A program made the position numbers and the translations under genes. Source: SIG291 sp045543455 (GTDB lineage Bacteria > Bacillota > Clostridia > Lachnospirales > Lachnospiraceae). Taken from it: a stretch of DNA of 36,195 nt. This document shows, one piece after another, positions 6,913-15,341 of the stretch (positions are counted from its first letter, which is position 1; every line of letters begins with the position of its first letter). The DNA is taken from contig JAZQMK010000030.1 in assembly GCA_045543455.1 (NCBI GenBank), positions 1 through 36,195 of the forward strand, written 5' to 3'. The notes under the pieces were generated by a model. The model searched no databases and was not told where the DNA came from. It was given only the letters and a program-made list of their open reading frames with translations.

Positions 6913-9291
6913 ATGAGTTTGAAAATTGCACTTGCAGGTAATCCTAACTGCGGAAAAACAACATTGTTTAATGCGCTAACAGGATCTAATCAATATGTTG
7001 GAAACTGGCCGGGAGTTACTGTAGAGAAGAAAGAAGGCAAGTATAAAAAAGACGAAAGTATAATTATAACGGATTTACCAGGAATTTATTCCCTTTCGCC
7101 ATATACTTTAGAAGAAGTGGTAGCGCGTAACTACCTTGTAAATGAACAACCGGATGCAATATTAAATATTGTTGATGGTACTAATCTTGAAAGAAATCTA
7201 TATCTTACAACTCAGCTTATTGAGCTTGGTATTCCTGTAGTAATTGCCATAAATATGATGGATGTTGTCAGGAAAAAAGGTGATGTAATTGATATTGCTT
7301 CGCTTTCAAGGGAAATGGGCTGTAGAATAATTGAGATTTCGGCTTTGAAGCTAGAAGGTATCGAAGAAGCAACAAAAGCTGCAATAGAAGCTGCTAAGTC
7401 AGGAAAAAAAGTTCCTATGCATACATTTTCAGGCGCAGTTGAACATGCACTTGCTCATATTGAGGAAGCCGCAATTCATAATATGCCGGCAGAAAGACAA
7501 CGCTGGTATGCTATTAAAATATTTGAAAGTGACGAAAAGGTTTTAGAAGAACTTAAGATAGAAGAAGATATGCATGCGCATATTTTAGAAGATATTAAGG
7601 CTACTGAAAAAGAATGTGATGATGATGCAGAAAGTATTATAGCAAATGAGAGATATGTATATATTACAGCTCTTATGAAGAAATATTACAGAAGGAAAAA
7701 TGAAGGTCAACTTACAACAACAGATAAGATTGATAAGATTGTTACAAATAGAATATTAGCCTTGCCGATATTTGCCTTAATTATGTTTCTTGTATATTAT
7801 ATTTCAGTAACTACAGTAGGAACAATAGTAACTGATTGGGCTAATGATGGTGTATTTGGCGATGGTTGGCATTTATTTGGAATTGGTACATCGGAATATG
7901 AAGAAGCAGCTAATACATATGCAAGTATGAATATTTTTACTGATGAAGTAAAGCACACAGTGGATGCTGCAGTAAAAGCAGGAGTAAAGGGTGCTGAAGA
8001 TATTCAGACAGCTATTGTTGAAGGCGATTTTGCTGCTTTTGAAGAAAGCTACGCATCTTATGGCGATGCTTTAGAAGAAAAAGGATATAGTATAAAAGAA
8101 GTTGTAGATTCAGCACTTGAATCAGAAAATCTTCCAGATACTTCCAAATACGGAGTGTGGGTGCCAGGTATTCCGGGGCTTATTGAAGGTCTGCTTGATA
8201 AAGTTAAATGTGCAGATTGGTTAAAGAGTCTTATTTTAGATGGTATAGTTGGCGGCGTTGGTGCAGTATTAGGCTTTGTGCCACAGATGATAGTATTGTT
8301 TATTATGTTAGCATTTTTAGAGTCTTGTGGTTATATGTCGAGAATTGCCTTTGTGTTAGATAGAATATTTAGAAAATTTGGTCTTTCAGGCAAATCATTT
8401 ATACCAATGCTAGTTGGTATAGGTTGTGGCGTTCCAGGTGTTATGGCATCTAGAACTATTGAAAATGAAAGCGATAGAAGAATGACAATTATGACTACAA
8501 CATTTATGCCATGTGGAGCTAAATTGCCTATAATTGCGTTGATTTCCACAGTTTTATTTGATGGTGCATGGTGGGTAGCAGGTAGTGCATACTTTATGGG
8601 AATTATGGCCATATTAGTATCTGGTATTATGCTAAAGAAAACAAAATTATTTGCAGGAGAAGCAGCACCGTTTGTAATGGAGCTTCCAGCATATCATATG
8701 CCTACATTTAGTAATATAATGAGAAGCACTTGGGAACGTTCAAGTTCATTTATTAAAAAAGCGGGAACTGTAATTTTACTTGCATCAGTTATTATTTGGT
8801 CAGGCTCATGCTTTGGAAGTGTGGATGGAAGATTTGGCTTTAGCCTTGATATGGAGCTTGAAAACAGTGTTTTAGGAATGATTGGTGGCGCTGTTTGTGG
8901 AATATTTTCACCATTAGGTTTTGGAAATATAAAGGCAACAATTGCAACTATTATGGGACTTATTGCAAAGGAAGAAGTAGTTGGTGTATTTGGAGTACTT
9001 GATTTTGAAGGAATGACAAAATTGTCAGCGTATTCATTCTTAGTGTTTAACTTACTTTGTGCTCCTTGTTTTGCGGCTATGGGTGCTATAAGAAGAGAAA
9101 TGAATAATCCAAAGTGGACAGCATTTGCCATAACATATCAGTGCGTATTTGCTTATGCGATTTCACTTATGATATATCAGTTTGGTAGTGCAATTGCAGG
9201 TTCTATGAATGTTATAGGTTTTGTGGCAGCAGTTATAGTATTAGTATTTATACTTTTTATGTTATTAAGACCAAATAAGTATAAGAAATAA
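6913..9291 (+). CDS. feoB: Ferrous iron transporter FeoB
   Basis: A 792-residue GTPase-coupled inner-membrane Fe2+ permease. The N-terminal G domain shows G1 GNPNCGKTT (9-17), G3 DLPG (54-57) and G4 NMMD (114-117), followed by the helical guanine-dissociation-inhibitor region. The membrane part contains the two Gate regions, including FMPCGAKLP and APCFAAMGAIRREM. Between the first and second membrane spans there is an acidic, Ala/Glu-rich segment at about residues 325-412, longer than in the FeoB proteins I know from Proteobacteria. GAAAGGAATG precedes the ATG. It follows feoA and is followed 18 bp later by the Cys-rich FeoB-associated peptide. Confidence 0.96.
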   Translation: MSLKIALAGNPNCGKTTLFNALTGSNQYVGNWPGVTVEKKEGKYKKDESIIITDLPGIYSLSPYTLEEVVARNYLVNEQPDAILNIVDGTNLERNLYLTTQLIELGIPVVIAINMMDVVRKKGDVIDIASLSREMGCRIIEISALKLEGIEEATKAAIEAAKSGKKVPMHTFSGAVEHALAHIEEAAIHNMPAERQRWYAIKIFESDEKVLEELKIEEDMHAHILEDIKATEKECDDDAESIIANERYVYITALMKKYYRRKNEGQLTTTDKIDKIVTNRILALPIFALIMFLVYYISVTTVGTIVTDWANDGVFGDGWHLFGIGTSEYEEAANTYASMNIFTDEVKHTVDAAVKAGVKGAEDIQTAIVEGDFAAFEESYASYGDALEEKGYSIKEVVDSALESENLPDTSKYGVWVPGIPGLIEGLLDKVKCADWLKSLILDGIVGGVGAVLGFVPQMIVLFIMLAFLESCGYMSRIAFVLDRIFRKFGLSGKSFIPMLVGIGCGVPGVMASRTIENESDRRMTIMTTTFMPCGAKLPIIALISTVLFDGAWWVAGSAYFMGIMAILVSGIMLKKTKLFAGEAAPFVMELPAYHMPTFSNIMRSTWERSSSFIKKAGTVILLASVIIWSGSCFGSVDGRFGFSLDMELENSVLGMIGGAVCGIFSPLGFGNIKATIATIMGLIAKEEVVGVFGVLDFEGMTKLSAYSFLVFNLLCAPCFAAMGAIRREMNNPKWTAFAITYQCVFAYAISLMIYQFGSAIAGSMNVIGFVAAVIVLVFILFMLLRPNKYKK

Positions 9292-9309
9292 TGAATTGGA
9301 GTGATAAAT

Positions 9310-9456
9310 ATGGGGACAATAATTGTATCCCTAATAGTTGTGGCAATAGTTGCAGCAGTTATAACAGTTATGATAAAAGATAAAAAGGCAGGAAAATCTT
9401 CCTGTGGCTCAAATTGTTCATCTTGCCCAATGAATGGGAAATGCCATAGTAAATAA
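9310..9456 (+). CDS. FeoB-associated Cys-rich membrane protein
   Basis: A 48-residue peptide with one N-terminal membrane span (about residues 3-21), a short basic stretch, and a cysteine cluster at C32, C36, C39 and C45 (CxxxCxxC, then a last Cys six residues on) near the C terminus. This is the architecture of the FeoB-associated Cys-rich proteins found directly after feoB in Firmicutes, proposed to serve as the FeoC-like or metal-handling partner. TTGGAGTG lies upstream of the ATG. A stem-loop follows the stop. Confidence 0.87.
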   Translation: MGTIIVSLIVVAIVAAVITVMIKDKKAGKSSCGSNCSSCPMNGKCHSK

Positions 9457-9465
9457 AATAGATTA

Positions 9466-9503
9466 ATATATGGAGTAACCGTTATGGCTACTCCATATAT
9501 TTA
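9466..9503 (+). terminator. Intrinsic terminator after the feo operon
   Basis: ATATATGGAGTA (9466-9477) pairs perfectly with TACTCCATATAT (9489-9500), a 12-bp stem with an 11-nt loop. Only a short T run follows, so efficiency is uncertain. Confidence 0.6.
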
Positions 9504-9510
9504 CATAGCA

Positions 9511-9528
9511 AGTTAGTTAAAACTAACT
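9511..9528 (+). promoter_or_regulatory. Iron-box-like dyad 4 upstream of the DUF2325 gene
   Basis: AGTTAGTTAAAACTAACT is a nearly perfect 18-bp palindrome with the TTAG-N6-CTAA core at 9513-9526, 14 bp before the DUF2325 start and just upstream of its AGGGGGG ribosome site. It is the best palindrome of the four sites. Confidence 0.6.
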
Positions 9529-9542
9529 ACAGGGGGGTAAAA

Positions 9543-9824
9543 ATGAGCGTAGTTATTCTTGGTGGAAATGAAAGAATGGTTAGAAATTATAAGGATTTAT
9601 GCAAAGAATTTAAATGTGAAGCAAAGATTTTTACGGAAATGACCAGTGGCCTTAGAAAGCAGATTGGAAATCCTGATTTATTGGTACTTTTTACAAGTAC
9701 AATGTCTCATAAAATGGTTAGGGTTGCCTTAGATGAAGTTGATGACAAAAACACAATAATAGCTAGAAGTCATACTAGTTCCATGGCTGCTTTAAGGAGA
9801 ATTTTGAGTGAAAATGTAGCGTAA
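9543..9824 (+). CDS. DUF2325 domain-containing protein
   Basis: A 93-residue protein of the DUF2325 family, with MSVVILGGNERM at the start, a central DLLVLFTSTMSHKM and a C-terminal ARSHTSSMAALRRIL typical of the family. The fold is expected to be Rossmann-like; the function is unknown. An AGGGGGG ribosome site precedes the ATG. The dyad directly upstream matches the three in the feo region, so it may belong to the same iron regulon; that is inference. It is separated from feo by a terminator. Confidence 0.78.
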   Translation: MSVVILGGNERMVRNYKDLCKEFKCEAKIFTEMTSGLRKQIGNPDLLVLFTSTMSHKMVRVALDEVDDKNTIIARSHTSSMAALRRILSENVA

Positions 9825-9889
9825 AGTAAAGTCTTACCAATCCTTAATAATCGGTATATGAAAAATCTGTGAATTTCAAAATATAATTA

Positions 9890-9917
9890 TTGCCAATTTA
9901 CATATTTGTGATAAAAT
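9890..9917 (+). promoter_or_regulatory. Promoter of the MacB-like ABC gene
   Basis: TTGCCA (9890-9895), a 16-bp spacer and TAAAAT (9912-9917) preceded by TGA, giving an extended -10 (TGNTAAAAT). It lies 35 bp before the ATG at 9952. Confidence 0.55.
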
Positions 9918-9951
9918 GGAAAATGGAAATTTATAGAGAATGGAGAATGTT

Positions 9952-12639
9952 ATGTTACAGATAAAAGGTATTAGTAAAACCTATAAGACTGGTGATATGG
10001 TTCAAAAAGCATTGAACAATGTAAGTCTTAATTTGCGTGACAATGAATTCGTTGCAATATTGGGTCCTAGTGGTTCTGGTAAGACTACATTGCTTAATAT
10101 TATTGGTGGTCTTGACAGATATGAAGGTGGAGACCTTATTATTAATTCAATTTCAACAAAGAAGTATACAGACAGAGACTGGGATTCTTATAGAAATCAT
10201 ACGATAGGCTTTGTATTCCAAAGCTATAATTTGATTCCTCATCAGACAATTTTATCAAATGTAGAGCTTGCACTTACTATTTCGGGCGTATCAAAGTCTG
10301 AGAGAAGAGAAAGAGCTAAGAAGGCATTAGAACAGGTTGGTTTAGGTGAACATATACATAAGAAGCCAAATCAGATGTCGGGCGGACAGATGCAACGTGT
10401 TGCCATTGCAAGAGCATTAGTTAATAATCCAGATGTACTTTTAGCAGATGAGCCTACAGGTGCCCTTGATACAGAAACAAGTATCCAGGTTATGGAACTT
10501 TTAAAAGAGGTTGCGAAGGATAAGCTTGTAGTTATGGTTACACATAATCCTGAACTTGCAGAACAGTACGCAACAAGAATAGTAAGACTTACAGATGGTA
10601 ATATTATTAGTGATACAGAGCCATTTGAGATTAATGAGGATGAGGTTGCGCCAGCAGAGCATAAAAATATGGGTAAGGCAGTAATGTCATTTTTCACATC
10701 TCTTTCTTTAAGTTTCAATAACTTAAAGACTAAGAAGGCGAGAACATTTTTAACTGCATTTGCAGGCTCTATTGGTATTATTGGTATTGCTCTTATTTTA
10801 TCGTTGTCAAATGGTGTTAATAATTATATCGAGAAGATTCAAAAGGATACAATGACATCATATCCTATTCTTATTGAGGCTAAGACCTTTGATTTAAGCA
10901 GTTTTCTTGGAACTTCAACAGAGAATAGTGAAAAATGGGCTAATATTACGGATAGAGAGCTTAATAAGGTATATGCTGATAATAGTGAGTTTGAGATGGT
11001 TTCAAGCATTACAACAAGTATTACAGAAAATAACCTTACTGAATTTAAGAAGTATTTAGACAATCCTGACAGCAAGATTCATAAGTATATAGGTGAAAAT
11101 GGAATTATATATTCTTATGGAATTAAATATAGCGTATTTTCTTATGATCCTGAAGGTGTATTGGTTAATACTGATGGTACATCCCTTACAGATATGAATA
11201 TGATGGGTATGGCTGGTACAATGGCAGAAGATATGGTAATGACAGGTCTTGAAGAACTTCTTCCAGGCAAGGATGGTCAGTTAATAAATCCTGCAATATT
11301 GAAAGGTTATGATGTGATTCATGGCTCATGGCCGGATGAATACAATGAATTAGTATTAGTTATCGGTAAATACAATCAGATTTCAGCTGCAACCTTATAT
11401 AAGTTAGGTGTATTACCTGCTTCTGAATATAAGGAAATTATGGCTAAGATTATGCGTGGCGAAGAAGTTGAATTTAAAGAACGCGATTGGTCATATGAGG
11501 AAATGCTTGATAAGACATTTTATATGATTCCAAATTGTGATAAGTATTTCAAAAATGAAAATGGAACATATACACCGGCAGAAGATATTTCTGATATGAA
11601 GAAATTGCTTGATAGTGCAATTGAATTAAAGATTAGTGGTATAGTAAGAGCTAATGATGAAGCAGATATCACAATTATGAATTCTTTAGCATATACAAGA
11701 AAGCTTACAGATTATGTAATTGAGCATACAAATAATAGTGAAATAGTTAAGGCTCAGTTAGCAAATGATAAGGTAAATGTTATCAGCGGTGTTAAGTTTG
11801 CACCTTCAGATGATGCGACAAAGATTGCAGATGCTAAGTTATTTATTCAGAGCTTAGGTGTTTCTGATAAGGCTAAGATGTTTGAAAGTATGATGGCAGG
11901 CACAGGTCAGGGAGATCAGTTTGCACAAATGGGCGAAACTGAGCTTGCATTAATGTTTGACCAATTTATGATGTCGGCTACAAATGAAATGTATTTAATG
12001 ATTTATAATACTTACATTTCAGCAGGAAGCTATGATGAAAATATTGAAAAATTCGGTGTAATAAGCTATGATGCTCCTACTTCAATATCTATTTATGTAG
12101 ATACATTTGAAAACAAAGAGTTTGTATCAGATTGTATAGCAGAATACAATAAAACTGTTTCAGAAGAAAATCAGATTAGCTATACAGATTATATTGCGAT
12201 GTTACTTTCATCAGTTACAACGATTATCGATGTAATTTCCTATGTGTTAATTGCCTTTGTATCGGTGTCGTTAGTAGTTTCATCAATTATGATTGGTATT
12301 ATTACTTATATTTCAGTACTTGAAAGAACTAAGGAAATTGGTATTCTTCGTGCGATTGGTGCATCAAAGAAAAATATTTCTCAGGTATTTAATGCAGAGA
12401 CGTTTATTATCGGTCTTTTCTCAGGTATACTTGGTATAGTAGTTACATGGCTTGTAATAATACCTGCAAATATGATTATTCATGCAGTTGCAGATACTAA
12501 TGATGTAAGCGCTGCCTTACCTTTAGGCGCAGCAATAATACTTGTTATTTTAAGCGTTGTACTTACACTTATTGGTGGATTTATCCCTGCTAAGAAGGCT
12601 GCTAAGAAGGATCCTGTAACAGCACTTAGAACAGAGTAG
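9952..12639 (+). CDS. ABC transporter, fused ATP-binding and FtsX-type permease (MacB-like)
   Basis: An 895-residue fusion of an ABC ATPase and a MacB/FtsX permease. The ATPase has Walker A GPSGSGKTT (38-46), signature MSGGQ (about 142-146) and Walker B LLADEPTGALD with Asp166 and Glu167. The first membrane span follows at about residues 260-285. Then comes a large extracytoplasmic domain of roughly 450 residues, and three spans near the C terminus, with the family's ERTKEIGILRAIGASKKNI between the second and third spans. Such proteins act as mechanotransmitters for efflux or lipoprotein/peptide handling rather than classical import. The ATG at 9952 has GGAG 6 bp upstream; an ATG at 9940 would add four residues. 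The substrate cannot be inferred. Confidence 0.9.
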   Translation: MLQIKGISKTYKTGDMVQKALNNVSLNLRDNEFVAILGPSGSGKTTLLNIIGGLDRYEGGDLIINSISTKKYTDRDWDSYRNHTIGFVFQSYNLIPHQTILSNVELALTISGVSKSERRERAKKALEQVGLGEHIHKKPNQMSGGQMQRVAIARALVNNPDVLLADEPTGALDTETSIQVMELLKEVAKDKLVVMVTHNPELAEQYATRIVRLTDGNIISDTEPFEINEDEVAPAEHKNMGKAVMSFFTSLSLSFNNLKTKKARTFLTAFAGSIGIIGIALILSLSNGVNNYIEKIQKDTMTSYPILIEAKTFDLSSFLGTSTENSEKWANITDRELNKVYADNSEFEMVSSITTSITENNLTEFKKYLDNPDSKIHKYIGENGIIYSYGIKYSVFSYDPEGVLVNTDGTSLTDMNMMGMAGTMAEDMVMTGLEELLPGKDGQLINPAILKGYDVIHGSWPDEYNELVLVIGKYNQISAATLYKLGVLPASEYKEIMAKIMRGEEVEFKERDWSYEEMLDKTFYMIPNCDKYFKNENGTYTPAEDISDMKKLLDSAIELKISGIVRANDEADITIMNSLAYTRKLTDYVIEHTNNSEIVKAQLANDKVNVISGVKFAPSDDATKIADAKLFIQSLGVSDKAKMFESMMAGTGQGDQFAQMGETELALMFDQFMMSATNEMYLMIYNTYISAGSYDENIEKFGVISYDAPTSISIYVDTFENKEFVSDCIAEYNKTVSEENQISYTDYIAMLLSSVTTIIDVISYVLIAFVSVSLVVSSIMIGIITYISVLERTKEIGILRAIGASKKNISQVFNAETFIIGLFSGILGIVVTWLVIIPANMIIHAVADTNDVSAALPLGAAIILVILSVVLTLIGGFIPAKKAAKKDPVTALRTE

Positions 12640-12656
12640 TATATTTTAAATTAGTA

Positions 12657-12665
12657 TGATATAAT
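12657..12665 (+). promoter_or_regulatory. Extended -10 promoter before the zinc-ribbon gene cluster
   Basis: TGATATAAT is a consensus extended -10 (TGNTATAAT), 35 bp before the ATG at 12700. A clear -35 is not seen, which is acceptable for this promoter type. Confidence 0.5.
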
Positions 12666-12699
12666 GTAGACATTATTGAGATTAGGAGTGACGGAAACA

Positions 12700-13404
12700 A
12701 TGAATTGTAAAAATTGTGGAGCGCAGATAGAAGATAATGTTTTACAATGTCCATACTGTAATACAGAAAATGCATATGTGGCACAAAAAGAACAGGATGC
12801 TCATATAGAATATTACGATAATAAAACTAAGGAACTGAAACAACTTCCGGACAAAATAGTAAATAAGACAACTAAGTACCTGCTAATGATAGCAGGTGCT
12901 GTGTTTGCCTTGTTTATTATTGCGGCGGTAGTTGTTTTTATTGTTTCTACCATAAAATCAAAAACAGATTTGCCAATGCAGGAAAAACATTTGAAAAAGC
13001 TTGAAGAATATTATGCGGCGGGACAATATGAAGAAATGGGAGAATATTTAGATGAAAAGGATTTGTATGGTGGAAGCTACAAAAAATATACTGTAGCGGA
13101 CGAGTTGTATTTTGATTTGAATTATAAGGTAGATGCTTTAAAAAATAATTATGATGTAACTAATCTTGAATCTAATTTGAAGCAAGTATTTAAAAAGCTG
13201 ACAGATATAGAAGCACTAAGAACAGACGGCTTTAAATACGGAGAAGAACAGATAGCGTTGTATGTTGAAGGAGAATATAAAAATGCTTTAAAAAGCTATG
13301 CATTTTTAACAGAGGAAGAGATTGAAGCTGTGCTTGCAGATTATTTAAATTATAATTATTCAGAGCTTGCAAAGCTTGTAAAGACAAGGATGGAGATAAG
13401 ATAA
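12700..13404 (+). CDS. Zinc-ribbon membrane protein, paralogue 1
   Basis: A 234-residue protein that opens with a zinc ribbon (C3, C6, C17, C20 in MNCKNCGAQ and QCPYCNTEN), followed by a cytoplasmic linker, one membrane span at about residues 62-84 and a helical, acidic extracytoplasmic part. The latter contains a short motif, EEYYAAGQYEEMGEYL, that recurs in the next two genes. I do not recognise a named family beyond the zinc ribbon. ATG at 12700 has AGGAG about 11 bp upstream; an in-frame TTG at 12676 lies before the ribosome site and is unlikely. The stop overlaps the next start by 1 bp. Confidence 0.75.
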   Translation: MNCKNCGAQIEDNVLQCPYCNTENAYVAQKEQDAHIEYYDNKTKELKQLPDKIVNKTTKYLLMIAGAVFALFIIAAVVVFIVSTIKSKTDLPMQEKHLKKLEEYYAAGQYEEMGEYLDEKDLYGGSYKKYTVADELYFDLNYKVDALKNNYDVTNLESNLKQVFKKLTDIEALRTDGFKYGEEQIALYVEGEYKNALKSYAFLTEEEIEAVLADYLNYNYSELAKLVKTRMEIR

Positions 13405-14150
13405 TGAAATGTAAAAATTGTGGTGCACATTATAAAACAAGAGAATTAAAATGTCCTTATTGTAATACCGAAAATCTTATCGGAAAAATTTGGATGGCAG
13501 AGCGAAGCGAAGCAGAACTTGAGTATGAAAAAACAAGAAAAGAGCTTGGAAAGAAAATTTCTACATATACCGTTAATCGTGTACTTAACAGAACTTTGTT
13601 AATATCTGTTCTTGCCTGTATTTTGGCAACTATTATTGTTATAGGTGTTATTTTTGTACAGGCTATGTCTGTGGGATTAAGGGAAGCAAGAAATACACAA
13701 AAGACAATTAAGCGCTTTGAAAAGTTATACGAGGAAGGACGTTACAGTCAGCTGACCAGTGAGGTTATGGATTCAAATATTGGTGATGATGAGATATTTG
13801 TATATAAACAAGTGGCGTTAATGACCTTTGATTATGATGAATATCTAAATAACAAATATATATATCATAGTCTTGGCTTAGAAGAAAAGAAGGAAGATAA
13901 TTATCATTTAGAATATGCCATTAAGAATAGTGTAAATGTGTATAAGATGGATTATAACAAGTACAAAGAACTGAATGTCAAAAATCAGGCCATATATGAT
14001 AGGTATTCGGAAGAAATAATGTCATACTGGAAATATACACTTAAGTTTTCCGATGAGGATATTGATTTTATGATAAAAGAATCTTATCTTAGTTCTGATG
14101 AATTGGATAAATTGGTAAAAAAGGCAAAGGAGGCAACATGTAATGATTAA
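13404..14150 (+). CDS. Zinc-ribbon membrane protein, paralogue 2
   Basis: A 248-residue relative of the preceding protein with the same plan: zinc ribbon (C3, C6, C17, C20 in MKCKNCGAH and KCPYCNTEN), a basic linker, one membrane span at about residues 68-90, and a helical extracytoplasmic region with the recurring LYEEGRYSQLTSEVM motif. The start overlaps the previous stop (TAATG) with a GGAG upstream. Its own 3' end overlaps the next gene by 8 bp, with AAAGGAGG serving that gene. Tandem duplication followed by divergence is the likely origin. Confidence 0.75.
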   Translation: MKCKNCGAHYKTRELKCPYCNTENLIGKIWMAERSEAELEYEKTRKELGKKISTYTVNRVLNRTLLISVLACILATIIVIGVIFVQAMSVGLREARNTQKTIKRFEKLYEEGRYSQLTSEVMDSNIGDDEIFVYKQVALMTFDYDEYLNNKYIYHSLGLEEKKEDNYHLEYAIKNSVNVYKMDYNKYKELNVKNQAIYDRYSEEIMSYWKYTLKFSDEDIDFMIKESYLSSDELDKLVKKAKEATCND

Positions 14151-14544
14151 AAATGTGCTTAAAATCGCAGGTGTTTTTATGTGTGTATTTTACCTTTATA
14201 CCCTTGGCGTAGTACTATTAGAGGGCATTGTTGATGAGACCAATTCAAAAAACAAAGCGGATTTAGTAAATGCCTGTGACACTTATTATTATGAAGGCGA
14301 ATATGGTGAATTAAGAGACTATTTGCTATTGTATGATGCCTTTGATGAAACCTTTGATAAATACTGGGAGATAGTTGATGGATATGCAGATTATGTACAA
14401 TATGAGCAATGGAAGGCTACTAACGGTGCAGATAAAAAAGTAGAAGAATATAAGCAAAAAGTGACAAGCAATTATCAAAATTGTCAATTTGAAACTAATA
14501 AAAATGTACTTAAGAAGTATTATGAGGAAATAAATGATAATTAA
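14143..14544 (+). CDS. Small membrane protein related to the two zinc-ribbon paralogues, without the ribbon
   Basis: A 133-residue protein with one N-terminal span (about residues 7-28) and an acidic helical domain containing YYYEGEYGELRDYLL, matching the (Y/L)YxxGxYxxL motif of the two upstream proteins. It has no cysteine ribbon at its N terminus, so it appears to be a shortened third member of the set. AAAGGAGG sits 9 bp before the ATG. Its 3' end overlaps the next gene by 11 bp, so all four are probably translated as a coupled unit. Confidence 0.7.
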   Translation: MIKNVLKIAGVFMCVFYLYTLGVVLLEGIVDETNSKNKADLVNACDTYYYEGEYGELRDYLLLYDAFDETFDKYWEIVDGYADYVQYEQWKATNGADKKVEEYKQKVTSNYQNCQFETNKNVLKKYYEEINDN

Positions 14545-15280
14545 ACGATTGATAGATAACGATATGAATGATGATAAACTTATATCGGAACACGGATATT
14601 CGGTATATGTTGAACATGATAATAAAAAAATATTATTTGATACGGGACAGACAGGAGCATTTATTGATAATGCAAAAATTCTTAATGTTGATTTGGAAAA
14701 TATAGATATACTTGTGTTAAGTCACGGTCATTATGATCATAGTGGTGGAGTAAAAGAAGTATTACCATTATTAAAATCCAATGTAAAAATATATACAGGC
14801 CAGGAGTTCTTTAAGAAAAAATACAAGCTTTTACCTGACGGAGATTACAAATATAATGGAAATCCATTTGATATAGACCTTTTTGAAACACAAGAATATA
14901 TACCTGTGTCAGAGGATATTACATTTATAAGTGAGAATATTATTCTTTTTAAAAATTTTAAAATGAGTTCTCAATATGAAAAATTAAATCCTAACTTCCG
15001 TATAAAAGAAAACGGTAGTTATGTTCAGGATGATTTTGCAGATGAGATTGTATTAGGTCTGTTGGAAGATAATGAGCTGAAGCTTATAGTGGGCTGTTCA
15101 CATCGTGGCATCGTGAATATATTAAATTCAGTAAAAAACGCTGTAAATATGCCAATTAAAGCATTGTATGGAGGAATTCATTTGGTTGATGCCAATGAGG
15201 AACGTATAGATGCTACAAAAAAAGAATTAAAGGATATTAATGAGTTGCATTTATCTCACTGTACAGGAATTCAAATATGA
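14534..15280 (+). CDS. MBL-fold metallohydrolase (DHPS-like)
   Basis: A 248-residue metallo-beta-lactamase fold protein. The metal motif HxHxDH is SHGHYDHSGG (H64, H66, D68, H69), preceded by ILFDTGQTGAF, with a further GCSHRGIVN and the closing LSHCTG. This layout fits the subgroup annotated as 7,8-dihydropterin-6-methyl-4-(beta-D-ribofuranosyl)-aminobenzene-5'-phosphate synthase-like hydrolases, common in Clostridia and archaea and of uncertain substrate. The ATG overlaps the preceding stop, with GAGG upstream, indicating coupling with the zinc-ribbon set. Confidence 0.85.
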   Translation: MIIKRLIDNDMNDDKLISEHGYSVYVEHDNKKILFDTGQTGAFIDNAKILNVDLENIDILVLSHGHYDHSGGVKEVLPLLKSNVKIYTGQEFFKKKYKLLPDGDYKYNGNPFDIDLFETQEYIPVSEDITFISENIILFKNFKMSSQYEKLNPNFRIKENGSYVQDDFADEIVLGLLEDNELKLIVGCSHRGIVNILNSVKNAVNMPIKALYGGIHLVDANEERIDATKKELKDINELHLSHCTGIQI

Positions 15281-15281
15281 C

Positions 15282-15310
15282 TTGAATATATTTTTTAAGA
15301 GTGATATGAT
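15282..15310 (+). promoter_or_regulatory. Promoter of the aquaporin gene
   Basis: TTGAAT (15282-15287), a 17-bp spacer and TATGAT (15305-15310), 32 bp before the aquaporin ATG. Confidence 0.65.
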
Positions 15311-15341
15311 AAGTATAGATTTTAAGTTTTAGGAGGTACTT

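Noticed and set aside
8331..9131. Minus-strand frames opposite feoB, and similar ones opposite aqpZ (15608-15946), the secreted proteins (19151-20063) and the kinase (29742-30092)
   Set aside because: They are antisense shadows of clearly real genes with no ribosome sites or recognisable domains.
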